Shown here piece after piece: positions 26,272-34,582 of a DNA stretch of 64,000 bases (positions within the stretch are counted from its first letter, which is position 1; each line of letters begins with the position of its first letter). The position numbers and the translations under genes are program-made. This stretch comes from Castellaniella sp049673105 (lineage in GTDB: Bacteria; Pseudomonadota; Gammaproteobacteria; Burkholderiales; Burkholderiaceae_B). The stretch is from assembly GCF_049673105.1 (NCBI RefSeq), contig NZ_JBATXG010000011.1:1-64000 (forward strand), read 5' to 3'. The notes beneath the pieces were generated by a model. It did no database searches. It worked only from the letters and a program-made list of their open reading frames with translations, and was not told the origin of the DNA.

Positions 26272-26967
26272 TTAGCGACCCAGCGCGGCTTGCGCCGCCG
26301 CCTGGGCATGGATCGACGTGGTATCGAAGAGCGGCACGCCAGCGTCCTGCGGACCGACCAGCAGGGAAATTTCCGTGCAGCCCAGGATGATGCCCTGGGC
26401 GCCTTGATCCATCAGTTTCTGCATCACGGCGCGATACGCCTGGCGTGAGGCGTCTTCGATACGGCCCAGGCACAATTCGTCGTAGATCACGCGATGCACC
26501 AGGGCCCTGTCTGCGGCGTCCGGCACCAATACCTGGATGCCGTGCCGATCCTGAAGGCGATCGCGGTAAAAGGGTTGTTCCATCGTGAACGCCGTACCCA
26601 GCAAACCGATGCGATCCAGGCCCGCCTGGCGGATGGCGGCAGCCGTAGGATCGGCGATGTGCAGCAGCGCAATCCGGACGGCGGATTCAATGGCGGGCGC
26701 GATCTTGTGCATGGTATTAGTGCACAACACCAGGAAATCCGCGCCGGCGCGCTCCAGTGCACGGGCCGCATCCGCCAGGATGGCGCCGGCGGCATCCCAA
26801 TCGCCGGCATGCTGCAGCCGTTCGATCTGGGCGAAATCCACGCTATATAGGACGATCTTGGCGGAATGCAGGCCGCCCAGCTGCGCTTTGACGGCCTGGT
26901 TGATCTGCCGGTAGTAGGGCACGGTGGATTCCCAGCTCATGCCGCCGATCAGACCGATGGTTTTCAT
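26272..26967 (-). CDS. aspartate/glutamate racemase family protein
   Basis: A 231-aa cofactor-independent racemase of the Asp/Glu/hydantoin group. Two catalytic cysteines are visible in VLCTNTMHK (near residue 81) and ILGCTEISLL (near 193), with the N-terminal IGLIGGMSWESTVPYYRQIN signature. Aspartate racemase (YgeA/RacX-like) is the closest functional guess. The ATG at 26965-26967 is preferred because AGGGGA lies 6 nt upstream; an ATG two codons earlier is too close to it. rarA ends 3 bp upstream, so the gene is read as part of the ftsK-lolA-rarA run. Confidence 0.9.
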   Translation of the reverse strand: MKTIGLIGGMSWESTVPYYRQINQAVKAQLGGLHSAKIVLYSVDFAQIERLQHAGDWDAAGAILADAARALERAGADFLVLCTNTMHKIAPAIESAVRIALLHIADPTAAAIRQAGLDRIGLLGTAFTMEQPFYRDRLQDRHGIQVLVPDAADRALVHRVIYDELCLGRIEDASRQAYRAVMQKLMDQGAQGIILGCTEISLLVGPQDAGVPLFDTTSIHAQAAAQAALGR

Positions 26968-26969
26968 GC

Positions 26970-28355
26970 TCATTCCCCTGCTGCCTCGTCCCACAGGCGT
27001 AGCTGCGCCAGTTTTTCGCCGATTTTCAATTCCAGCCCTCGTGGCACCGGCTGATACCATCCGGGTTCCGGCATGCCGTCGGGCAAATACGTTTCCCCCG
27101 CCGCATAGGCATTGGGTTCGTCGTGAGCATAGCGGTATTCATGCCCGTAGCCCAGTTCCTTCATCAACCGGGTGGGCGCATTGCGCAGGTGCACGGGGAC
27201 TTCGCGGCTTTTGTCCTGCTTCACGAATGCTCTGGCCTGGTTGTAGGCCATGTACCCTGCATTGCTTTTGGCAGCTACCGCCAGATAAATCACGGCCTGC
27301 CCCAAGGCCAGCTCACCTTCCGGACTGCCCAGCCGTTCATAGGTCAAGGCGGCGTCATTGGCGATCTGCAGCGCGCGAGGGTCGGCCAGACCGATGTCTT
27401 CCCAGGCCATGCGCACGATGCGGCGCGCCAGATAGCGGGGATCAGCGCCGCCGTCCAGCATGCGGGTCAACCAGTACAGGGCGGCGTCGGGATGCGAGCC
27501 GCGCACGGATTTGTGCAGGGCGGAAATCTGGTCGTAGAAATTGTCGCCGCCCTTGTCGAAACGGCGGGCGTTCAGCGTCAGGGCGTTCTGGATGAACTCG
27601 GCGTCGATCTGCTTGACGCCGCTGGCGCCGGCGGCGGTCTGGCACTGTTCCAGCAGATTCAGCAGGCGTCGCGCGTCGCCATCGGCGTAGCCCACCAACG
27701 TCTCGATCGCCAGATCGTCAAACACCAGATCGCTCATGGCCTGGGACTGCGCCCGCTGCGCCAACTGGCGCAATTCCTGATCGTCCAGCGATTTCAGCAC
27801 GTAGACCTGGGCGCGCGACAACAAGGCCGAGTTCACTTCAAAGGAAGGGTTCTCGGTGGTTGCGCCAATGAAGGTGACCAGGCCGCTTTCCGCATACGGC
27901 AGCAGCGCGTCTTGCTGGGACTTGTTGAAGCGATGAATTTCATCCACGAACAAGATCGTGTGCTTGCCCATCGCCAGGTTCTGCTGCGCCTGCTCCATCG
28001 CAGCCCGGATGTCTTTGACGCCCGAGAACACCGCCGACAGGGCAATGAATTCGCACTTGAACGCCGTGGCCGTCAAGCGCGCCAAGGTTGTTTTGCCGAC
28101 CCCCGGCGGCCCCCAGAAAATCATGGAATGGGGCTTGCCCGACTGAAAAGCCAGGCGCAGCGGCTTACCCTCGCCCAACAGATGCGATTGGCCGATGACT
28201 TCGTCCAATGTCCGGGGGCGCAGGGCCTCGGCCAAAGGTGCATGCTCAGAGACAGCGGCCCCCGCAGGCAGCCCCCCAGGTGCTTTCTGACCGAAACCCG
28301 CGCCCTTGCCGGACGGGGCGGGGGCACCGCCCAGCAAGTCTCCCTGGGTCGCCAT
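26970..28355 (-). CDS. rarA: replication-associated recombination protein A (MgsA/RarA)
   Basis: An AAA+ ATPase related to clamp loaders that acts at stalled replication forks. It is 461 aa. A flexible N-terminal stretch of about 35 residues is followed by LAEALRPRTLDEVIGQSHLL, Walker A WGPPGVGKTTLAR near 73-85, Walker B ILFVDEIHRF near 127-136, sensor GATTENPSFEVNSALLSRA, and the C-terminal tetramerisation domain with KSVRGSHPDAALYWLTRML. The ATG at 28353-28355 overlaps the lolA stop by 1 nt (TGATG), which indicates coupling. Confidence 0.95.
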   Translation of the reverse strand: MATQGDLLGGAPAPSGKGAGFGQKAPGGLPAGAAVSEHAPLAEALRPRTLDEVIGQSHLLGEGKPLRLAFQSGKPHSMIFWGPPGVGKTTLARLTATAFKCEFIALSAVFSGVKDIRAAMEQAQQNLAMGKHTILFVDEIHRFNKSQQDALLPYAESGLVTFIGATTENPSFEVNSALLSRAQVYVLKSLDDQELRQLAQRAQSQAMSDLVFDDLAIETLVGYADGDARRLLNLLEQCQTAAGASGVKQIDAEFIQNALTLNARRFDKGGDNFYDQISALHKSVRGSHPDAALYWLTRMLDGGADPRYLARRIVRMAWEDIGLADPRALQIANDAALTYERLGSPEGELALGQAVIYLAVAAKSNAGYMAYNQARAFVKQDKSREVPVHLRNAPTRLMKELGYGHEYRYAHDEPNAYAAGETYLPDGMPEPGWYQPVPRGLELKIGEKLAQLRLWDEAAGE

Positions 28356-29011
28356 CAGTTCATCTTGACCAGATCCGCGCCCTTGGGCACGGTGAACTGG
28401 AACTGGGCGGCGGGAATAGCGGGATTGGCCTTCAGGTCGGAAAAGGCAATGCGGGAGGTCTGGCCGAAAGCGTCCAGCAGTTCCAGCCGCCGGGGCAAAC
28501 CATCGGAAAAGCCGATATCCACGTGGGTGAAACCCGCGTCCGGGGTCTTGGGCACCGCCCGCAACCACTGCAGACCATCGCGGTCAGGCTGTGCTTGCAC
28601 CGTAAAGGCATCGTCCAGCGACCCTGATCCGAACAGCAGGGCGGCTGGCGAAGCGCCGATCGCCTGCCCGGCCTTGCGTTCCGTGACTTGTTCCAGATCC
28701 GGATCGTATTGATAGACCAACTGCCCATCGGACACGATCAGTTGTTCGTAGGGCTTGAGGACCTGCCAGCGGAATTTGCCGGGGCGTTGAAAAGCGAATG
28801 TTCCTGTCTGGGTGCGCGCGACGCCATTGGGCGCGGCCTGCGTCTGCTGAAACTGGCCGGTGGCGGATTGGACCTTGCCGACGAAGGCCTGCAGCTGCAC
28901 CTGGGCCGTGTCGACGGCCCAGGACAGGCCCGGCAGACCTGCCAGGCCGACCGAGATGGCGACAGCCAGCGCGCGGCGGCGAATAGTCGGAAAACAAGCG
29001 CTCATGCTCAT
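28355..29011 (-). CDS. lolA: outer-membrane lipoprotein carrier protein
   Basis: A periplasmic chaperone that carries lipoproteins from LolCDE to LolB. It is 218 aa. Residues 1-32 form a signal peptide (RRRALAVAISVGLAGLPGLSWA). The mature part starts with a LolA pattern, ATGQFQQTQ..., and includes TGTFAFQRPGKFRWQVLKPYEQLIVSDG near 70-97 and a family C-terminus FQFTVPKGADLV. AGGA lies 7 nt before the ATG at 29011, and the ATG overlaps the ftsK stop by 4 nt. The ftsK-lolA-rarA order is common in proteobacteria. Confidence 0.95.
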   Translation of the reverse strand: MSMSACFPTIRRRALAVAISVGLAGLPGLSWAVDTAQVQLQAFVGKVQSATGQFQQTQAAPNGVARTQTGTFAFQRPGKFRWQVLKPYEQLIVSDGQLVYQYDPDLEQVTERKAGQAIGASPAALLFGSGSLDDAFTVQAQPDRDGLQWLRAVPKTPDAGFTHVDIGFSDGLPRRLELLDAFGQTSRIAFSDLKANPAIPAAQFQFTVPKGADLVKMN

Positions 29012-31365
29012 GAATCGTCCTCGCTTGTATGGGCAGGCACCAGAATATCGCGGTTGCCATTGGGCTGCTGCGGACTGACCAGCCCGCTGCGTTCCATTTG
29101 TTCCAGGATCCGCGCGGATCGGTTGTAGCCGATGCGCAGATTGCGCTGCACAAAAGAGATCGAGGCCCGGCGGCTGCGCAGCACGACCTCGACGGCCTGA
29201 TCGTACAGAGGGTCGTTTTCCTGATCGGAAAAGCCGGTAACGGAACTGACCCCATCGCCGGTCTCGCCTTCCAGAGCGCCTTCCAGGAGGCCTTCGATGT
29301 AGTCGGGCTCACCGGCCTCTTTCAAGGCCTCGACCACGCGGTGAACCTCGTCGTCATGCACAAACGCGCCGTGCACCCGGGTAGGCACGCTGGTGCCGGG
29401 CGGTTGATACAGCATGTCGCCCTGCCCCAGCAGAGTTTCCGCGCCCATCTGATCCAGAATGGTGCGCGAGTCGACTTTAGAGGACACCTGAAAGGCGATG
29501 CGCGTGGGAATATTGGCCTTGATCAGGCCGGTGATGACGTCCACGCTGGGGCGCTGGGTCGCCAGAATCAGATGAATGCCGGATGCCCGCGCCTTTTGCG
29601 CCAGACGGGCGATCAGTTCCTCGACCTTTTTGCCCACCACCATCATCAGGTCGGCCAGCTCGTCGATGACCACGACGATCATCGGCAGGGTGTTCAGGGG
29701 TTCGGGCGCATCCGGCGTCAAGGAAAACGGATTGGGAATCGGCTGTTCCTGTTTCTGGGCCTCGCGGATCTTGGTGTTGAAGCCCGACAGATTGCGCACC
29801 CCCAGCTTGCTCATGAGCTTGTAGCGCTTTTCCATTTCGGCCACACACCAGTTCAGGGCGTTGGCCGCGTGGCGCATATCGGTGACCACCGGCGCCAGCA
29901 GGTGAGGGATGCCCTCGTAGACGGACATTTCCAGCATTTTCGGGTCGATCAGGATCAGGCGCACCTGGCTGGCATCGGCCTTGTACAGCAAGGACAGGAT
30001 CATGGCGTTGATCCCCACCGATTTACCCGAACCCGTGGTACCGGCCACCAGCAAATGCGGCATTTTCGCCAGATCGGCCACCACCGGATTGCCGGCGATG
30101 TCCTTGCCCAGCGCCATAGTCAGCAGCGACGCGCTGCTGTGATAGACCTGCGACCCCAGGATTTCCGACAAGCGCACCATCTGGCGGCGCGGATTGGGCA
30201 GTTCCAGCCCCATCAGGTTCTTGCCCGGAATGGTTTCCACCACCCGGATGCGCACCAGGCTGAGCGCCCGCGCCAGGTCCTTGGCCAGATTGACGATCTG
30301 GCTGCCCTTGACCCCCGTCGCGGGCTCGATTTCGTAGCGGGTGATGACGGGGCCGGACTGGGCCGACACCACGGTGACGCTGACCCCGAAATCCGACAGT
30401 TTCTTTTCGATCAGGCGCGAGGTGAATTCAATGGTTTCCGGCGAGACGGTTTCCTGTGTCTGTTCGACCGGATCCAGCAAGGAAAGCGCCGGCAGGCTGC
30501 CGCCCAGGGCAGGGTCTTCCTTGGCCGTGAACAAGGTCTGCTGTTTTTCCTGCTGCACGCGCGGGGACTTGGGCACCGTCGTCACGGTAGGTTCGATGCG
30601 CACCGGTTGTTCGTGCACCAATTGCGTCTGACGGGTCTCGACCAGTTCCTGGCGCTCGGCCTGGGCCGTCATGCCGGCACGGCGATCCTGCCAGGCGTTT
30701 TTCAGATCCAGCAGGCGGCGGGCGCCGACTTCCAGATAGAAGCCGACCTGCTCGGATACATTCAGCCAGGAAAAACCGAAAAACAGGCTGGATCCCATGA
30801 CGATGAAGGCCAGCAGCAGCAAGGTGCCCCCCGCCTGGCCCGCCGTCTGGGCGAGCACCCCCGCCAGCAGATGGCCCAGCTGGCCGCCCGCGCCGGCGGG
30901 CAACTCGTTCCCCCAGCTTTGCAGCCGAAGGGCTTCGATGCCCATGCAGCCTAGAAACAGCAAGGTAAAGCCGATGCCGACTTCCCAGCGCACTCGCGGC
31001 AGCAGTTCCGGAATTTTGGTCGGCAGCACGACACGGGTCAGGCGATAAAACCCGGCGGCGACGTGGCGCAGCATCAGCAGCACCCACAGCCAGGCCGACG
31101 CGCCGAACAGATACAGCATCAGGTCGGCCACGTAGGCGCCAAATGTACCGCCCCAGTTCTGGGTCGCGCCAGCCATCAGGGAATGCGACCAACCCGGATC
31201 AGTCCGGTGCCAGGTGGCCAAGACCAGGATCAGCCAGCCGGCCACCGCCGCCAGCAGGATCCAACGCGCTTCGCGCAGCAGACCGCTGAGGCGCACCTGC
31301 AAGGGGGAAGGGCCATTACGCACATTGCGCGAGGAGCGGGAGGAGGTCACCGGAATTCTAGCCAT
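29008..31365 (-). CDS. ftsK: DNA translocase FtsK
   Basis: Division-septum DNA pump that clears chromosome dimers and activates XerCD at dif. It is 785 aa. The N-terminal part has about four membrane segments (residues 30-190), then a short Gln/Glu/Pro linker (about 215-290), much shorter than in E. coli. The motor has Walker A AGTTGSGKS near 438-446, Walker B MIVVVIDELADLMM near 560-573, and a C-terminal winged-helix gamma domain (SISFVQRNLRIGYNRSARILEQME near 740-763) that reads KOPS. The start at 31363-31365 (MARIPV) fits the family, and only 27 bp separate it from divergent trxB. Confidence 0.96.
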   Translation of the reverse strand: MARIPVTSSRSSRNVRNGPSPLQVRLSGLLREARWILLAAVAGWLILVLATWHRTDPGWSHSLMAGATQNWGGTFGAYVADLMLYLFGASAWLWVLLMLRHVAAGFYRLTRVVLPTKIPELLPRVRWEVGIGFTLLFLGCMGIEALRLQSWGNELPAGAGGQLGHLLAGVLAQTAGQAGGTLLLLAFIVMGSSLFFGFSWLNVSEQVGFYLEVGARRLLDLKNAWQDRRAGMTAQAERQELVETRQTQLVHEQPVRIEPTVTTVPKSPRVQQEKQQTLFTAKEDPALGGSLPALSLLDPVEQTQETVSPETIEFTSRLIEKKLSDFGVSVTVVSAQSGPVITRYEIEPATGVKGSQIVNLAKDLARALSLVRIRVVETIPGKNLMGLELPNPRRQMVRLSEILGSQVYHSSASLLTMALGKDIAGNPVVADLAKMPHLLVAGTTGSGKSVGINAMILSLLYKADASQVRLILIDPKMLEMSVYEGIPHLLAPVVTDMRHAANALNWCVAEMEKRYKLMSKLGVRNLSGFNTKIREAQKQEQPIPNPFSLTPDAPEPLNTLPMIVVVIDELADLMMVVGKKVEELIARLAQKARASGIHLILATQRPSVDVITGLIKANIPTRIAFQVSSKVDSRTILDQMGAETLLGQGDMLYQPPGTSVPTRVHGAFVHDDEVHRVVEALKEAGEPDYIEGLLEGALEGETGDGVSSVTGFSDQENDPLYDQAVEVVLRSRRASISFVQRNLRIGYNRSARILEQMERSGLVSPQQPNGNRDILVPAHTSEDDS

Positions 31366-31392
31366 CCCGCCATTATAATTGGGAGGTCGATG

Positions 31393-32373
31393 ATGAATGG
31401 ATTTTCTGTGATGTCTACTGTAAAACACGCGAAAGTGATGATTCTGGGCTCTGGACCGGCCGGTTATTCCGCCGCAGTCTACGCCGCGCGCGCCAACCTG
31501 TCTCCGGTGCTGATCACCGGCCTGGAACAAGGCGGGCAGCTGATGACCACCACGGATGTGGACAACTGGCCCGCCGACGTGCACGGCGTCCAAGGGCCGG
31601 ACCTGATGCAGCGCTTCATGGAACACGCCCAGCGATTCAATACCGAAATGGTGTTCGACCACATCGCCAGCGTCGACCTGTCCAAGCGCCCCTTCGTGCT
31701 GAACGGCGACACGGGCGCGACGTACACCTGCGATTCCCTGATCATCGCCACCGGCGCATCCGCCCAATACTTGGGGCTGGAATCCGAACATTCCTTCATG
31801 GGACGCGGCGTGTCAGCCTGCGCCACCTGCGACGGATTCTTCTATAAAAACCAGGACGTGCTGGTGGTGGGCGGCGGCAACACGGCGGTCGAAGAGGCCC
31901 TGTACCTGTCCAATATCTGCCGCACCGTCACCCTGGTGCACCGGCGCGACAAATTCCGCGCCGAGCCCATCCTGGTCGACAAACTGATGGACAAGGTCGA
32001 GAACGGCAATATGCGCCTGAAGCTTTTCTACGAGCTGCAGGAAGTCCTGGGCGATGCGTCCGGCGTCACCGGCGCCCGCCTGCTCAACACCCAGACCGGC
32101 CAGACCGAGGACATGGCGGTCACCGGAACCTTCATCGCCATCGGGCACAAGCCCAACACGGCCATCTTCGAAGGCCAGCTGACAATGGAAAACGGCTACA
32201 TCACGACCCGCAGCGGTCTGCAGGGACTGGCCACCATGACCTCGGTGCCGGGCGTGTTCGCCGCCGGCGACGTGCAGGATCACGTCTATCGTCAGGCGAT
32301 CACCAGCGCTGGCACCGGCTGCATGGCCGCCCTGGACGCACAACGTTGGCTGGAGAATGAAGGCCAACACTAA
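31393..32373 (+). CDS. trxB: thioredoxin reductase
   Basis: An FAD enzyme that reduces thioredoxin with NADPH. It is 326 aa from the ATG at 31393. The FAD motif MILGSGPAGYSAAVYAARANL lies near residues 16-36, the redox-active CATC in VSACATCDGFFYKN near 143-156, the NADPH motif VVGGGNTAVEEALYLS near 160-175 and a C-terminal FAD motif GVFAAGDVQDHVYRQAITSAGTG. GGAGG lies 6 nt before this ATG. An ATG 6 codons later (31411, MSTVKHAKV) would also fit homologues, but it has no ribosome site. Confidence 0.95.
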   Translation: MNGFSVMSTVKHAKVMILGSGPAGYSAAVYAARANLSPVLITGLEQGGQLMTTTDVDNWPADVHGVQGPDLMQRFMEHAQRFNTEMVFDHIASVDLSKRPFVLNGDTGATYTCDSLIIATGASAQYLGLESEHSFMGRGVSACATCDGFFYKNQDVLVVGGGNTAVEEALYLSNICRTVTLVHRRDKFRAEPILVDKLMDKVENGNMRLKLFYELQEVLGDASGVTGARLLNTQTGQTEDMAVTGTFIAIGHKPNTAIFEGQLTMENGYITTRSGLQGLATMTSVPGVFAAGDVQDHVYRQAITSAGTGCMAALDAQRWLENEGQH

Positions 32374-33049
32374 GCCGACGCTGGCGGATTTACGCCGCCT
32401 GCGGGCCGCTGCGCAAGAAGCAGCCGCATCACGGGCAGCCGCCCAGGCGGCTGCGCCGCGCGAGACGCAGCCCGCCGTCACGCCCCCTGCGGCGCTGGAC
32501 GCCAGCGACCGCGTCCTGTTCCGGCAAGCCATGCGCTTTGTGCAGCCCCTGCCGGATCACGGGCCGCGCGCGCGGGCTACGCTGCGCCGCGATCCCGACA
32601 CCCTGCTGCAAGCCCGCCGCGAACACGCCCAAGGCGCCCCTGCCATGCAGCCGGCGCCCAGGCAGCCGCGTCAGCGGCATGCCCAGGCTGCGGTCCTGGA
32701 CCTGGAGGCCGGTGAATTCCTGCAGCCGGGCTGCGGGCCGGATCTGCTGCGCGGGCTGCGGCGCGGAAAATGGGTCCCCCAAGCCACGCTGGATCTGCAC
32801 GGCAGCACTGCCGACGAGGCCCGCGAACGCCTGGATCGGTTTCTGTCATCCTGCCTGGAACACGACATCCGCTGCGTGCGCGTCGTTCACGGCAAGGGCA
32901 TCGGATCGCGCCAGGGGGAACCCATCCTGAAAGCCGCCGTGCGCCAGCACCTCAGCCGCCTGGAAGCCATCCAGGCCTGGGTCCAGGGAGGCGAGCGCGA
33001 AGGCGGCGCCGGCGCCGTGACCGCGCTGCTGCGTGTGCCCGCACCGTAA
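32357..33049 (+). CDS. Smr-domain protein
   Basis: A 230-aa protein with a disordered Ala/Arg/Pro-rich N-terminus (about 1-115) and a C-terminal Smr domain (about 140-225). TLDLHGSTADEARERLDRF near 143-161 and VVHGKGIGSRQGEPILKAAVRQHL near 176-199 hold the LDLHG and HGKG motifs of the nuclease-type fold found in MutS2 and YdaL/SmrA-type proteins. A nicking or structure-specific nuclease role, or one in rescue of collided ribosomes as known for SmrB, is possible. The start overlaps the trxB end by 17 bp. Confidence 0.9.
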   Translation: MKANTKPTLADLRRLRAAAQEAAASRAAAQAAAPRETQPAVTPPAALDASDRVLFRQAMRFVQPLPDHGPRARATLRRDPDTLLQARREHAQGAPAMQPAPRQPRQRHAQAAVLDLEAGEFLQPGCGPDLLRGLRRGKWVPQATLDLHGSTADEARERLDRFLSSCLEHDIRCVRVVHGKGIGSRQGEPILKAAVRQHLSRLEAIQAWVQGGEREGGAGAVTALLRVPAP

Positions 33050-33110
33050 CCGCCAGCCCGCCGCCAGGGCTTGCGACACATCATCATTCCCACCGGACGC
33101 TCGATAACTT

Positions 33111-33446
33111 ATGAATCCCAGCTGGACATACCTGATCATCGCCATCGCGGCCGAAGTCGTCGCCACGTCCGCGCTCAAGGCATCGAACGGTTTTACCCGC
33201 CTGCTGCCGTCCAGCATCACGGTCATCGGCTATGGGCTGGCGTTCTACCTGCTGGCGCTGGCGCTGAAGACCATCCCGGTAGGAATCGCCTATGCGGTCT
33301 GGTCCGGCGTAGGCATCGTCGCCATCGCCGCCATCGGTTACCTCGTGTTTGACCAGACGCTGGATGCCGCCGCCCTGATCGGCATCGGCCTGATCCTGGC
33401 CGGCGTGCTGGTGCTGAATGTCTTTTCAGCATCCGGCGGACACTAG
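33111..33446 (+). CDS. small multidrug resistance (SMR/EmrE-like) exporter
   Basis: A 111-aa inner-membrane protein with four transmembrane helices. SWTYLIIAIAAEVVATSALKAS near residues 4-25 carries the essential membrane glutamate (Glu15). ALALKTIPVGIAYAVWSGVGIVAIAAIGYL near 49-78 and GIGLILAGVLVLNVFS near 92-107 match the EmrE/QacE group rather than the guanidine exporter Gdx group. It works as a proton-coupled dimer exporting quaternary cations. A stem-loop terminator follows the stop. Confidence 0.92.
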   Translation: MNPSWTYLIIAIAAEVVATSALKASNGFTRLLPSSITVIGYGLAFYLLALALKTIPVGIAYAVWSGVGIVAIAAIGYLVFDQTLDAAALIGIGLILAGVLVLNVFSASGGH

Positions 33447-33456
33447 AAAATGAACA

Positions 33457-33481
33457 GGGCCAGTGATTGGATCACCGGCCC
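33457..33481 (+). terminator. rho-independent terminator after the SMR gene
   Basis: A 10-bp stem (GGGCCAGTGA with TCACCGGCCC, one A-C mismatch) encloses a 5-nt loop TTGGA, followed by AGATTTTATTTTTTA. It lies 11 bp after the SMR stop codon and separates it from the pirin gene. Confidence 0.8.
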
Positions 33482-33609
33482 CGTCAGATTTTATTTTTTA
33501 TGGGTACAGCCTACAAATGAAAGCGCTATCTCCGCAGCGCCAGTGCCCAAGCAGGGCTGTCTCCTCACCTGCATGAACGGCATTATGCAACTTGAAACAG
33601 TCTCTGACA

Positions 33610-33627
33610 CCTAGGGAAGTCCCTAGG
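33610..33627. promoter_or_regulatory. 18-bp palindrome upstream of the pirin gene
   Basis: CCTAGGGA and TCCCTAGG form an 8-bp perfect inverted repeat with a 2-nt spacer, centred about 70 bp before the pirin ATG. The rest of the 241-bp gap (33447-33687) holds only the terminator and no gene. Symmetry and spacing suit an operator for a dimeric repressor (MarR or TetR-like), but no regulator gene is next to it. Confidence 0.45.
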
Positions 33628-33687
33628 GAATCGCATCACGGAGTATCGTAGTCTGTCGGCAACCCTTTCATTACACCAGGAACTCTC

Positions 33688-34578
33688 ATGGACGCCACCT
33701 TACTGATCGACCGCCGCATACACGATCTGGGGGGCGGACTGACCGTCGGTCGCGTGCTGCCCTTCCGCAAGCGCCGCATGGTCGGCCCCTTCATCTTTCT
33801 GGATCATATGGGGCCGCTGGATCTGGCGCCCGGCATTCCCAAGGCGCTAGACGTCAGACCTCATCCGCATATCGGCCTGTCCACCGTGACCTATCTGTAC
33901 AGCGGCGCCATCACCCACCGAGACAGCCTGGGCTTCGAGCAGGAAATCCGCCCCGGCCAGGTCAACTGGATGACTGCCGGCAGCGGCATCACTCACAGCG
34001 AACGCCTGGAATACGCGCGCAGCCACGGCGCCCGCCTGCACGGGATTCAAGCCTGGGTCGCTCTGCCCAAGGAATTCGAGGAAACCGCCCCCGGTTTCTA
34101 TCATCACCACGGCGCCGACCAACTGCCGGAAGCCCATGAAGAAGGGGTCGTCAGCCGCCTGATCGCCGGATCCATAGATGGCGAGACGGCCCAGGTCCAG
34201 ACCCATTCCCCGCTGTTCTACCTGCACTGGGAAATGACTGCCGGCGCCCGCCGCAGCCTAAGCGCTCAATACCCGGAACGCGCCGTCTACGTCGCGCGAG
34301 GCGAAGTCGAACTGGACGGCCACATCCTGCCCGAAGGCCGCATGCTGGTGCTGGCCGCCGGTCACAGCGCCCAGATCACGGCTCGCCAGCCATCCACCCT
34401 GATGTTGCTGGGCGGTGAACCCATCGGCGAACGCTTCATCTACTGGAATTTCGTGTCCTCGTCCAAAGACCGCTTGGAGCAGGCCCGCGAGGACTGGCGC
34501 GCTCAGCGTATGGCGCTGCCGGTCGGCGACGACCAGGAATTCATTCCCCTGCCCGAAGACCCGCCAGGCAACCGATAA
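33688..34578 (+). CDS. pirin family protein
   Basis: A 296-aa bicupin of the pirin family. GPFIFLDHMGP near residues 33-43, VRPHPHIGLSTVTYLYSGAI near 56-75 and GQVNWMTAGSGITHSERL near 90-107 carry the metal-binding His57, His59, His101 and Glu103 ligands of the N-terminal cupin. Bacterial pirins include quercetin 2,3-dioxygenases and regulators of pyruvate metabolism, and the substrate here is not known. AGGA lies 7 nt before the ATG. It is convergent with the GGDEF/EAL gene 4 bp away. Confidence 0.9.
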   Translation: MDATLLIDRRIHDLGGGLTVGRVLPFRKRRMVGPFIFLDHMGPLDLAPGIPKALDVRPHPHIGLSTVTYLYSGAITHRDSLGFEQEIRPGQVNWMTAGSGITHSERLEYARSHGARLHGIQAWVALPKEFEETAPGFYHHHGADQLPEAHEEGVVSRLIAGSIDGETAQVQTHSPLFYLHWEMTAGARRSLSAQYPERAVYVARGEVELDGHILPEGRMLVLAAGHSAQITARQPSTLMLLGGEPIGERFIYWNFVSSSKDRLEQAREDWRAQRMALPVGDDQEFIPLPEDPPGNR

Positions 34579-34582
34579 ATCC

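Noticed and set aside
31374..31379. TATAAT as the trxB promoter -10.
   Set aside because: No -35 at 16-18 bp and a start about 7 nt before the ATG would remove the good GGAGG ribosome site. I keep it as an observation, not a promoter call.
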